A DNA stretch of 32,740 bases from Lingula anatina (lineage: Eukaryota > Brachiopoda > Lingulata > Lingulida > Lingulidae), in the NCBI RefSeq assembly GCF_001039355.2, contig NW_019775680.1, forward strand, positions 654,224-686,963. The letters are read 5' to 3'. Of this stretch, positions 21,477 to 31,745 are shown in pieces. Below the pieces are notes generated by a model that was given only the letters and a program-made list of their open reading frames with translations, made no database searches and was not told where the DNA came from. Both the position numbers and the translations under genes were made by a program. Every line of letters begins with the position of its first letter. Positions within the stretch are counted from its first letter, which is position 1.

Positions 21477-22368
21477 GTTTTAAGCACGGTATATTCTTTA
21501 ATAATAATAATAATTATAATAATAATAATTTTATTCTAAGTGTTAAATCCAATTCTCTTTTAACTAGTAGGTCCTTTTAATTGTGATCAAACTTAAAGAA
21601 ATGATAAATATTGTTAAAATACACGTCGAGTTAAAAATCTGCATGATGGGATTATTTGTCTGGAAGTTGTGCTTTTTTTTTGTTTGTTTGTTTGTTTGTT
21701 TGTTCGGTTTGGTTTAGTTTGGTTTTTGTGCATTTTTTTTTCCTTTCTTTAACTAGCATTTCCAAGGTGTGACTTTGAACGCCCACGGACACGAAACTAA
21801 TGCTAAGTGCATTTATGCTTTGATCACACATGCGCGTTTACACCTAATCTCTAGCTCTCTGCAATGTTAGTAAGTGGAACATTCCTCATATGACACGTGA
21901 CCCGACGTTACGATTTACTCAAACGCACGTGCTGGTTGTTGTTTAATTGCCAAAAAGCATAATATAATTGTATATCTACAGTACAGTTGGTAGGGCACTG
22001 CATGAGAACAACAGTATAACTTCATTACAGATATGACATCCAGTTTATACTTATCGAATTCTTCTTATCAGAAGAGGTCAGGTGCTTATTTTGCGTTAAC
22101 AAACTCGCATCATGTAGTAATCGAGTTTTTAGTTGAAGTTCAAAGATTGATAACGCTTGAACTGATAGCAGACATCACCATCCAATTTCTAGTCTCACTC
22201 TCACAATTTATTATATCTGTAACAAAATCTGCACTTACATTACAACGAGGTGGTCCACATATATTTGAGATTGGTTGTTGGGATCGAATGACGTACTATT
22301 TCTCATGTGACCTGATCCGCGTGATTTTAGGGGAAAGTTTTGTTTATGCTATCTAATAATTAGGGAAC
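21477..22368. other. Spacer between duplicated blocks
   Basis: Contains AAT-rich repeats (21501-21530) and a TTTG tetranucleotide run (about 21678-21705). An open frame at 22033-22356 has no recognisable domain and ends just before the copy B start; I treat it as chance. The region directly before 22369 should hold the copy B promoter, but no clear core element was seen. Confidence 0.5.
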
Positions 22369-22440
22369 ATGTCCGAAACTGACGAAAGGGTGCCTTTGGC
22401 ACCCCCACCGCCTTACCCCGGACACGAGAAAAAGAGGTAT

Positions 22441-22519
<79 letters not shown>

Positions 22520-24019
22520 CTATTGGCAAATATACGTAAACCATGGTGTCGCTAAATAATCTAAACTTTTTGGAGAGTGTGGGGCAAAGACATAAGTTGC
22601 AGCACTTTCAACAGTATTAATTACAGATACCCATTCATATGTAGAGGGGGGGTGTTCGTTGATCTTTAGCAATTCTTATATGTTTTATCTGTCGAACACT
22701 GCTTATAATAAAAATAACAATTATTATTATTATTATTATTATTATTAGATCACCACCTAAATGTCTCAACATTTGTCACTTCATCATTGGAGTGCTGTGC
22801 CTTTTGCTTGGGGCAGCATTCATCATCCAGCTACCCGAGTACTTCAAAGCGGACGGCTATGTGACAAGTAAGAACTGTGTTAACTCCACTGTAACGTGGA
22901 ACCAGAGGACTGGGGCCGGAGTCTGGAGTGGGTTTGTGGTAGGTTTGTGGTAGGTTTACTGTAGGGTAGGTTTTTGGTAGGTTTGTGGTAGGTTAATGAT
23001 AGGTTTGTAATAGGTTTGAGAAAAATAAAACAGAAGAACTGACCTGATGCACAAAAGAAAGTAAATGACTTGATGATTGTCATTTGTTTTTGCATAGAAA
23101 ATACCAGTCGTGATCAACGGGTATTATTATTGCTTGTTAAAAGGCCAAGGTTGACATTCACTTCAATTTAATTTATTCTAATAAATGCGCTGCATGCATT
23201 GTAAAGAGCTTGTACATTAAGTAAGTAAAATGTGGAACATTATACATTAAGTAAATTCATATTTCCCTTAAACTATAAGGCAACAATCTTAATGTTAAAA
23301 AGTCAAAATTGTCAAAAGAATAATGCTAATAATTTAATTAATATTCAATTAATGGATTGTCAATAAGTGAGTCAAAGATTTTTTAAAATCAATTTTACTT
23401 TTTTATAAAAAGCAAAATGAAAAGACGCGTCAATGAATTTATATTCAGAGAGAATAGGAAGAAATAATTGGTGCTCGTTGTGTTCAGCAATAATATCAAT
23501 ATTCAATTGATTCCTTTCCTAGCAAAATAATTATCATTCAGAATATAAATGCTGCATTTTATATTTTTCCAGTTCATAATTTGTGGCATACTTGGATTAG
23601 TTGCTGGAACTAATTCGTGCTGTTTGGTAAGTAAACCCTTAGTAATACACTATATAAATTAACCTTAAACAATACACATTTTACAACCATTACTTATAAA
23701 GAAAACAATAAATACCAATAAAAATAAAAATCAATGCAGATGGTGCTGTGCATGAATTGCTGTATGTGAGTTAATATCTACCTTTTTACTTAAAAAGTGG
23801 TTAACTTTTAATAACTGATGCATTGAATTAAGTATTGTAACTGAATTTTTTGTTATCAATTTCAGGTGGTTGTACACGTAATGTCATCTGGTACTGTTTT
23901 TGTCACGGCATTGGTTCTGTTGTCGCTCTCAATGCTTGATTTGACATCTGTCAGCTGCAATGTTTATACCAATCCTACTGTACAAGTACGTGTGTTCTTC
24001 TCACTTTCTCACTCTCCAC

Positions 24020-24054
<35 letters not shown>

Positions 24055-24057
24055 ACT

Positions 24058-24100
<43 letters not shown>

Positions 24101-24898
24101 ATATCGGCATTGACATTGGTGCATGGGCCACAAATAGCCCTATTCATATATTGTTAGAGTACAATTTCCGTAACCAACATAGACTAATATGTCAATACTT
24201 TCGTACTTAATTTTTAAACAAAAAAAACATTATATTTATCATGTACCTTATATCCACGTTGTTCAACATTCATTCCTCTTTCAACAAACATTTCGGCTTT
24301 ACTGACTGTGCAAGAAAAAGGTTTCTTTTTATTACAGAAATGGATCGTTTTATTAGCCATGTGTGGCATAATGGTGTTCTTGGCTGCGTTAGAGATGCTG
24401 CTCACCATTGCGTCTTCGTTGTTGAGTTTGCATGTCGCCTGCAGCCGCACCACAACGGTAAGTGTGGCCTATACTACTATACTAGACCTCTTTTCATAAC
24501 TAATCAAATACTAATCCCAGAACTCTCTATATCAAATTTGCAGCAGACCATATCTTATTCACTTACAAGCAAAAAGCAGTTTCAGGCGTTTCATGACAAT
24601 CAGCGGGTTGCGAAAACGCTGCTGAAAAATACCCGTTGTCCAATGATGGACGAGACGCACAGAACAGTCTGGTATTTTAGTAGCGTGCATTAACACTGTA
24701 ATAGAATAAGTAATGTACACAGATAAGGTAATGGGTTGTCAATATAGACAACAGCTGTTTAAAATGTTACCACCAATAAACCGCAAATCATTCACATGAT
24801 AATATGGAAAACTATGTGACACGTTTTCCTCTTTTTCGCTTTAACAGAGATTGGTGGAGACCCAGCCAAACGCCACAGACGACGCAGGGTCGTCGTAG
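22369..24898 (+). CDS. MS4A/CD20-like four-transmembrane protein, copy B
   Basis: Six exons: 22369-22436, 22749-22938, 23573-23626, 23866-23985, 24338-24457 and 24848-24898, giving 200 residues. All junctions are GT-AG and phases match copy A exactly. Exon sizes are identical except for one extra codon in exons 2 and 5. The N-terminus MSETDERVPLAPPPPYPG keeps the PPxY motif. TM1 is CHFIIGVLCLLLGAAFII, then an extracellular loop with an NST sequon, the GVWSGFV-FIICGILGLVA stretch typical of MS4A TM2, TM3 (VVVHVMSSGTVFVTALVLL) and TM4 (KWIVLLAMCGIMVFLAALEM). The short cytoplasmic tail RLVETQPNATDDAGSS ends at TAG 24896-24898. This is the cleaner of the two paralogues and probably shows the ancestral C-terminus. 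As for copy A, function beyond membership of a membrane tetraspan family is unknown. Confidence 0.9.
22442..22518. repeat. (TC)n(AC)n compound microsatellite in intron 1 of copy B
   Basis: It starts only about six bases after the exon 1 boundary, so it nearly abuts the donor (GTATGG). It is the counterpart of 18579-18630 in copy A. Confidence 0.95.
22720..22748 (+). repeat. (ATT)n tract forming the 3' splice site of copy B intron 1
   Basis: As in copy A, the ATT run ends in TTATTAG directly at exon 2 (22749), again without a normal pyrimidine tract. The AG|A codon encodes Arg as in copy A. Confidence 0.85.
22933..23020 (+). repeat. Minisatellite repeating the exon 2 donor site
   Basis: Beginning inside the end of exon 2 of copy B, the unit GGTAGGTTTGTG and variants repeat about six to eight times (GGTAGGTTTACT, GGTAGGTTTTTG, GGTTAATGATAGG and others). 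The first unit contains the true donor (GTG|GTAGGT at 22939), and several later units reproduce the same donor word. Copy A has only one copy of this word. Confidence 0.8.
24020..24098. repeat. (TC)n-(TG)n-(AC)n compound microsatellite in intron 4 of copy B
   Basis: TC run, a short TG run, then AC to 24098, with ACTGAC between. It is positionally equivalent to 19869-19932 in copy A. The 114-residue open frame over it is exon 4 plus repeat translation. Confidence 0.95.
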
Positions 24899-26104
24899 AC
24901 TACACCAAGGCCATTTTGTGGCGGACAATTCAATTTTATCAGGATATATTTAAGAAAACACGTACATGTCCTACAACAAAACTGAACCACATTGAACAGG
25001 TTTTGATCTATGTATGGAAAGTTATTCCTGATTAAACTCTAAAAACCTATCCCAAGGAGTGGCTTGCCGCTTGAGAGCCCTAGTAGCAAGCAGATGAGTT
25101 CAGGCTTATCAGCGACCGTTGCTATTACTAGACACTGACATGGGGGTCCTTTTTTGGGCGTGTAACTCTTTAACAGAAGATTATTTGGAAAATATGGGGA
25201 TCTAAACTATAGCTTTTAATGGTTGTCGTATGACTTAGAATAGGCAATATACTTTTGTTTGCTTCACAGGCGAATTCAATTAATGAACTGATGTCACAAT
25301 TACATCAAAGAGATTATTAAAAGTTATTAAAACACGATTTTTATCCTTATTTTCATTGATCAGTCAGTATAATAGGGGAAAATTGATGACAAATGATTTG
25401 GAAAAAAATATTCCATATTAAATGTCAAGTCTAATTAGATAGGAAATGTTTTCAACAGCCCTGTCTTCGCACCTTACATGTAGATGAATGTTACTTAGAA
25501 AACATGTAAATCGTAAGATTAAAAAACGGCGTAGTATTTTGGTATTTAGACCGTTGATGATTAGCCTATCCACCACTCAATTTTCACGCATCCGTTAGAC
25601 AATTGGATTTATTTGAGCCTGAATCGAGAATGGCGGCCCTGCGCATAGACATACAATATGACACTATAAAACGCGTCATTTGGGCCAAATTTGATAGAGG
25701 GCAATATGCATTGTAAATATAATAATTACCTATATATGGCAAATGAAGAGCATCATGTTTACCTTTTTCTATCGTTTATCATAGTGTGAAGCTTTATTTG
25801 AAGAAAAATGTCCTTAAAGTGAATATGCAACGGATAAATAAAGCGCTTTCAAAATTACCGAGGCAAGAATTTTATCTTGTAGAGGAACTAAGTTGATTGC
25901 CATATGACCTTGTCGTACTTAGGCATAGAATGTAATGTAAAAGAGAGAGAACGACATTGTAGAAAGAGCAATGTAAGAGGTTTAAGTGAGAGGAAGAAAA
26001 TGTAGATAAGGTAGTTGGGAAATGACAATAAAGAATATGAAGGAACATGAAAATTGTTTAGTTTTTAACTCACGTAATCAGTAAGATAAAGTCCTTACCA
26101 TCGT

Positions 26105-26177
<73 letters not shown>

Positions 26178-26994
26178 AACTCTATCCACACAGCTGGTAT
26201 TCAAGCCTACCTACTCAGTACACCTTCGTAGACAAATACATGCTATAATACCATATGTTTACAGAGATATCTGAGTACATATTCTCAGAAATTTCACTTG
26301 CTGAGCCAGTTTGTAAATTTTGAAGGACCGTGTTTCATCAGGATAATGATTAAGGCACAGTAGATGCATGTACCCAAAATCCAAGAGAAAAATGCGGAAA
26401 TGTAACTTTTAAAATGGAAATATCAGTAATACTGCAACAGATTATTTATCATAATGTGTGGTTATGTTACTTAAAGAAGACTGGTGCACGGATAAATACA
26501 TCTCCACGGATAAACACATGAATAGATACATTTGTATAGGCCTACAGTGTTTTTGCTGTAATTTGTTTTTAGTCGGGCATGTGTTACCCATTTGTTCAGC
26601 TGTACATATACAGCATTTACACTTATATTATATTAAAGTCATTGACCTGCTCTCACTATAGCCCTGAATTGACCACTTGGCATCCTTGGTTGATTGTGGT
26701 TTTGGTTACACATTTCAGTGAGGAGCGTAAGGGAGCTTATAGGGCGATCCCATTATATTTACTAGTACGACAACAAGTTATGCATTTCATGTCACTACTC
26801 AATACTCTACCCTACCTGACCTGAGTTGACCTGTCCTGACTAGGACGCCACTTAACCTTGAACGGTCTGATCATGACCTTAAAAGAGCAGCGTAATTAAT
26901 TCAGTATGAATACATTTATCCTTTACATGCATTGCTGACGTTTTTCACTCCCTCTTTTCTGTCTTGGAGCACATAGAGAGCGCCAGGAAAAGCA
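24899..26994. other. Spacer between MS4A-like copy B and EF-hand gene
   Basis: The first 100 bases resemble the sequence following exon 6 of copy A (GCGGACAATTCAATTTTATC against ACGGACAATGGACGTTTATC), so they are probably 3' UTR. Beyond that I see no gene. AATAAA occurs near 25838. A long AC/GT palindromic tract lies at 26108-26177. The small frames at 26458-26661 and 26579-26824 have no domain. Confidence 0.5.
26108..26177. repeat. (AC)n(GT)n palindromic microsatellite
   Basis: AC repeats from 26108 pass through a central CACGTG into GT repeats to 26177. This gives a perfect inverted repeat with arms of about 28 bp that could fold into a hairpin or cruciform. Confidence 0.95.
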
Positions 26995-28220
26995 ATGGCT
27001 GGACGAATCTTTTCTGGTAGTTTTTTACGCTGCGTGCTGAACCGATGTTATACGCAAAAAGCGATTAATTTAAAGGTGAGCACATATATGTACAGGTATT
27101 ATACAGCGGTTTTTAAATTTATGTTAAGATAACCACACTACAGGATACTCGGAGAAATGTTTGGACGTGACGTCTAAAACGACCTCCAAAAGTGAACACG
27201 TTGCCTTGTATTAAATGAATGTTTTGTTTTTTTTTCGGAAAGTCACTTGCCTTTTGTAGTTTGGGAATCAAGCACGCTTCGCTACGTCACGAAATAGTGT
27301 TAAACTATTTATTATTTATGCAGTTAATGATGATGATTCCATACATCTGCACTGGGCAACAAAAGCTAAGCTTAATATATCATAAGATCCTGGCATATTG
27401 GTGTATTTCAGACTCCCAAGGACTACCCAGTGGTGACAGGGTCGGAGCATTGGAAAAGAAAATTCCGAAAGTTTTTTAGAGTTAGAGATTTGGATGGTGA
27501 CGGTTATCACACCAAAAAGACTTTGAGATGAGCGCACATCGTGCGGCTTCCTATATGAATCTTAATGGTAAAAAACATATACGAAATTCGGTCATTTGTT
27601 ACCGTTAACTTTGGTAGATTATTTGCCTCTGAGAAAATAATGCTATAAAATTGTACATTGATATAAAAATAAAAGTTATTAAAGAATCAATCCCAACATA
27701 TATATATATATTTATATATTTAAAGTCTCAGATAGAAAATATTTTTATTTCGAAAAATTTATGTATTAATTTCCATTGCTCGCTGAGTTTAAAGTAATCA
27801 CAATTTGTTGTTTTAGAAAAACAGGCAAAGGAACTATTAAAGACACGAGTTGCCATTTTGGAAGTACTTGCAAGTGGTGCACCCGACCCAGATAATTTCA
27901 AGATGTCGGAAGAAGAATTTCTCTCTAAATTGATTGCTGGGCTAAACACGACTTTCCGTGAAGCCGCTATGGGTATATTTAATTGTGAATTCGATTCCAT
28001 TGATGTTGATGGCGACGGTGTCATCTCCCCAAAAGAGCACAAGGCTTTTTTCTATGGATGGGGAATCCCGACAGAATACTCGGAGGATGTCTTCAAGGTC
28101 ATGGACACTGACGGCGATGGCTTCATTAACAGAGAGGAGTTCATCGAAGCACACGCCGATTTCATGTTCAGCGAAGACGAAAACAGCCGATACAATGATT
28201 TCTTTGGTTCTCTTGATTAA
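26995..28220 (+). CDS. Sarcoplasmic-calcium-binding-protein-like EF-hand protein (one frameshift)
   Basis: Three exons: 26995-27075, 27412-27567 and 27817-28220, about 213 residues if one missing base is allowed for. Exon 1 encodes MAGRIFSGSFLRCVLNRCYT, Arg-rich without acidic residues, like a mitochondrial presequence. Exon 2 carries HWKRKFRKFFRVRDLDGDGY, the typical first EF-hand of sarcoplasmic calcium-binding proteins (SCPs). Exon 3 starts KKQAKELLKTRVAI, then a degenerate EF-hand 2, EF-hand 3 (loop DVDGDGVISPKE) and EF-hand 4 (loop DTDGDGFINREE), and ends FFGSLD at TAA 28218-28220. The family buffers cytosolic calcium, mainly in invertebrate muscle. Exon 2 as given runs into TGA after KKTLR. 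In the +1 frame FEMSAHRAASYMNLN continues and its donor phase then fits exon 3, so one base is lost near 27519. This is either a sequencing or assembly error or a recent inactivation. Confidence 0.85.
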
Positions 28221-28450
28221 AATGACGAAGCAGGATGCATGTACAGTATATATTTACGCTTCAGATGAGATTTGGGTTTTATGTATACTTTGTGTGGTCA
28301 TATAGGCATGTGTGTGTATACAGTTGGCCTTGCATTTATTCAGAAATGAACGTGACTAGACGCATTGATACAATAAAAGCAGCTTGTGACGCGGTACGTT
28401 ACATAGATTTTCCATTGCATCTTGTGTGATTATAATAAGAAAAAATAAAC
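28221..28450 (+). terminator. 3' UTR and polyadenylation signals of EF-hand gene
   Basis: AATAAA occurs at 28372-28377 and again at 28445-28450, about 150 and 225 bases after the stop. Either could serve. The proximal part of this UTR is also recognisable after the pseudogene copy at about 21275-21312. Confidence 0.5.
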
Positions 28451-29900
28451 ATTTTCCTAACACACCAAACGTGTTTTCTCCCTGTGCTTCATGAGTATAA
28501 GAAAAGATAAAGAAAGAATAACATCATTTGGGTTTTTTTAGTAAGATAAAACAGAGTAAGATTTAAGAGTTGTGGCCTTATATTGGGGTTTAGACTGCGT
28601 TTGTTAATAACCCCCCCTAGCAGCCTGAGTACCTGTAGGCGTGACAGATATTAAAGCCGCTTACAGGAAATGCAGTTTAACGAGAATCCCCTCAGAGTTA
28701 GATCGATCCAGCTAGTTCGATAGTTTTATGGGAATGCTCCCTTACACTAACTAGTACTTAAGTTCCATTTGCAAAAGAACTATTGCGCTTCACATACAAG
28801 TCGACGGCTAGTATTTTGACTATTTTCGTTACATATTCAGTCGAAAAAGTAAATTAATTTCCAGCATATACAAGGGCTTATATTGTCATGAATACAAGAT
28901 ATGGCCACCAAAATCTCAATGGGTTGGGTCTTGAGGAATCGGTTTGCATACATCAAGTAAATTATACTGCACATAAAAAGACGTGTTGCAATATAAAGAG
29001 GACAGTTTATCACGTTGACAGGTAATGTTCAACATCTGATGGTACATTATATCGCTACACAGGATTTCTATAAACGGTCTCCGTTGAATCAACTGGGGCT
29101 CTTATTTCGCTGCATACGGGCTGAGCCAGTGTTAGGAGAGTTATTATGTATAGTGAAATGACATGCATCTGAGGTTTTCCGTTTATACGCACAAACCACA
29201 GAAGTAACCTTGTGCTGAAGTATTTTAGTTGCTGGTTCGCTGAATTGTCTCTGGGAATGTTCGTTTAAAATTATCAACATGTTAAGTTATTTTAACCAAA
29301 CTACTAGTATCAATACGCGATTACAAACGTAGTTTGACATTATCAAGTACATTCTTGTGTTATAGTGGGAGTGTACCCACCCAGGAAATGTATAAATGCA
29401 AACGTAAATAAACACGATTGATTTAAGCTAGTTGCTTTGGCAGCACGACATTGTAGTTCTCCACAAAAACAACCAGGTCTTCTCTTGACCTTCCTATTGT
29501 TATCACGCATGAACTCGCCCAGTTTGGCAAACCACTGTAGTGACTTTTTAAGAAAAAAAAATTGTAATGACGGATAGATACCTAATACCGGAGAGATCAG
29601 CCACTAAGCAGACACGCTACGTGTTAAAAATAGTTTGTGAAGAAACATTTCCACCATGAATGCCACGTTATCTACTGGGGTCTTGCAATTTAGATGTATT
29701 GCTCTTCGAGTTTTATGCATGAGTGTATAAGGCGAACTATCTTTCTCACCTTGAGAGTATGCCCTTAATTTAAGATCAAATGTTCTTTCCATGACATTGA
29801 TAAAAGACCACGTGCAATAACAGATACCTGTTGTCACAGGTCAATGGACTGCACAGTACATTAACTTTTGAAAACTGCAGGAAAACATTGTCGTTATAGT
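28451..29900. other. Intergenic, no gene recognised
   Basis: AT-rich sequence with no long open frame and no recognisable repeat. The frames at 29089-29280 and 29604-29837 on the minus strand show no domain. Confidence 0.5.
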
Positions 29901-30116
29901 CTAGGTCCCAACTACATTTTGGACGCACGGTTTTTAGGTTCCTTGCGTCCTGCAAGGACGTAGCTAGATCGCACGTAGCGGCTGTTGTCCTACGTGCTGT
30001 TTGCGTCCTCCAAAAGTCGCACGATGGACGTGCTCCTCACGCACGAACTCCCACGTTTTCCCCATTTTTTGGCCGTAGGCCACACGTAGCAGCCCGTACG
30101 TTCGGTTGGTACCTAG
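29901..30116. mobile_element. MITE-like element, about 216 bp
   Basis: The left end starts CTAGGTCCCAAC and the right end on the minus strand starts CTAGGTACCAAC, so 11 of 12 bases match. The interior is unusually rich in CGTAGC, GGACGTAG, CACGTAG and related words on both strands, unlike the AT-rich surroundings. No transposase and no convincing target duplication were seen. It is probably a non-autonomous DNA element. Confidence 0.6.
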
Positions 30117-30324
30117 GCTTATGGAGTCTAATAACCGTACAGAGCTGACGTGCCTGTGTGTCTTTATTCCTCAAAAAGTTGACGGTTCACATATACATAC
30201 GCCAGATATATTCCACTAAGGCCCACAAGAGCATGCGCGTTATTTTATTTATTCATTTATTTTCAGGTCCAAAAAAGACATACTAACACTTTCCTACAGT
30301 TACATGGCTACTTAAACACTATGG

Positions 30325-31745
30325 ATGGACCCAGGTTTACCAAAGCTGCACACACTCTATTTTATCACCACTTGATACTGCAGCATCCATACTTTCATCT
30401 CTAATACTTTTGTCACATCTCAGGGGTAAAGTGCCTTTCAAAATAGTGTACCTATTTTAGGACATCATGTATCAGTCTTTCAATATGGATCCTAACTGAG
30501 GACACCTTACTTGATCCCTGAAGGTCAATGCCTGGCATTTTTCTATGGCCTTTTGTGAAAGCTGGTGTGAGGAGCTGGGCACTGCATCGTGTTGCTAACT
30601 CGTCATGAAGGAGGAAACCTCTCACACTATCATCACATCAGATGCTCTACCACCCCAAATTTTAGACAAAAAGTTGATGTGGCCATTCGGGTTACAGGAA
30701 AAAAAATGAATCGTTGTGTGTTTTTTGTAGCTGCTATAAGTCTGTGCACGGGCTAAGAGATTTTGTAGTGACTCTATGAATATTTTACAACAATCCACAA
30801 TTGACGTTAACCGGGGGAATTTATCTTTGAATACTTCTGGTAATGTTCTAAATATATGTTCTCTGTCTGTCGGTACAATTGTGAAGCTTAGTTTGGAATA
30901 GAGCATGTCAATCCATTTCCAAAAAAATGTCAATCATAGTTGTTTTGGGAATTCCCTTAAATATGTGTTAAAAATTCAAACGTGAGATTGTGTCTTAATT
31001 TCAAAAGTACGTGTCACAAACAGTTGCTCCTTCAAGGGTAAAGTACCCGGTACCTTATTTCACTGATGGGAACAAGGCTCTCATTGCAGTAGTAAGGCAC
31101 ATGAATACACCCCATGAAAGACCAGTCATCATTTTACACGCCTCATCATTGCCTTCAACAGAATATGTACTGAGTGGTGTCAAAGTAAGTAACTTCTCCA
31201 AACTTGCAATACGGGACAGGTCCTCCAAGCTTGCAATACGGAACATTGATTGTATACCTTCTGTAAAACATCTTTTGGCTGCACGTTCGAAGCGTTGCAC
31301 CTTCTGAGTAGTTTTCTTATGTGGAAAAATTGACGGACAATAAACTGGATGCCCTGGATCGTTAACGCTGGCCCCTGTAGGAAGACTAAGTCATTTTGAA
31401 TACATATTTTTAAATTAAAAACCATTAGAATATATACATTATTCAATAGCAGTCTTATGTTTAACGGAAACAATAAATAAAAAAATTAAAATATTAAAAT
31501 TAAAATATTGAACACATTTATTACTGTACCTGTGACAATATGGGCTGAGCTCACATAAACAAATTCTGAGGTAGGGTTCCACATCTTATTTATGCCAAAC
31601 TCCCATCTGGATTAACATGAGCACGATTAATTGCTCTTAGCCATTCAAGTCGTCGTGCTGGTAATGTTGGCATCTGACAAAATTTTGTCTGTGGGTTTTT
31701 ATAACTGTTAGCTGTACTGCCAGACACACAACATCCTTTCACCAT
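30325..31745 (-). pseudogene. Decayed THAP + DDE_Tnp_4 transposase (ISL2EU/Harbinger-like)
   Basis: Reading the minus strand, an exon from 31745 to 31530 starts MVKGCCVSGSTANSYKNP, with RRLEWLRAINRAHV further on: a THAP zinc-finger domain. A frameshift follows, then WNPTSEFVYVSSAHIVTG with a Ser where the third zinc Cys is expected. A GT donor (31529-31528) and AG acceptor (31376-31375) lead to exon 2, where NDPGHPVYCPSIFPHKKT completes the THAP C-terminus. Transposase pieces follow: MMTGLSWGVFMCLTT, then LLKLRHNLTFEFLTH, WKWIDMLYSKLSF, IVDCCKIFIES (first catalytic Asp), YSSYKKHTTIHFF and IWGGRASD. The stretch that should carry the second Asp is deleted before RGFLLHDELATR. Then comes VSSVRIHIERLI with the catalytic Glu. 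Several stops and frameshifts show it is dead. Terminal inverted repeats were not identified. Confidence 0.8.

Noticed and set aside
22033-22356. 107-residue + strand frame just before MS4A copy B
   Set aside because: Mildly hydrophobic but with no recognisable family, no splice or counterpart before copy A, and it stops before the copy B start.
22933-23020. Possible CRISPR-like array
   Set aside because: Units are contiguous and degenerate without spacers; the genome is eukaryotic.
24241-24693. 150-residue + strand frame
   Set aside because: Overlaps exon 5 of MS4A copy B in another frame and its introns; no domain of its own.
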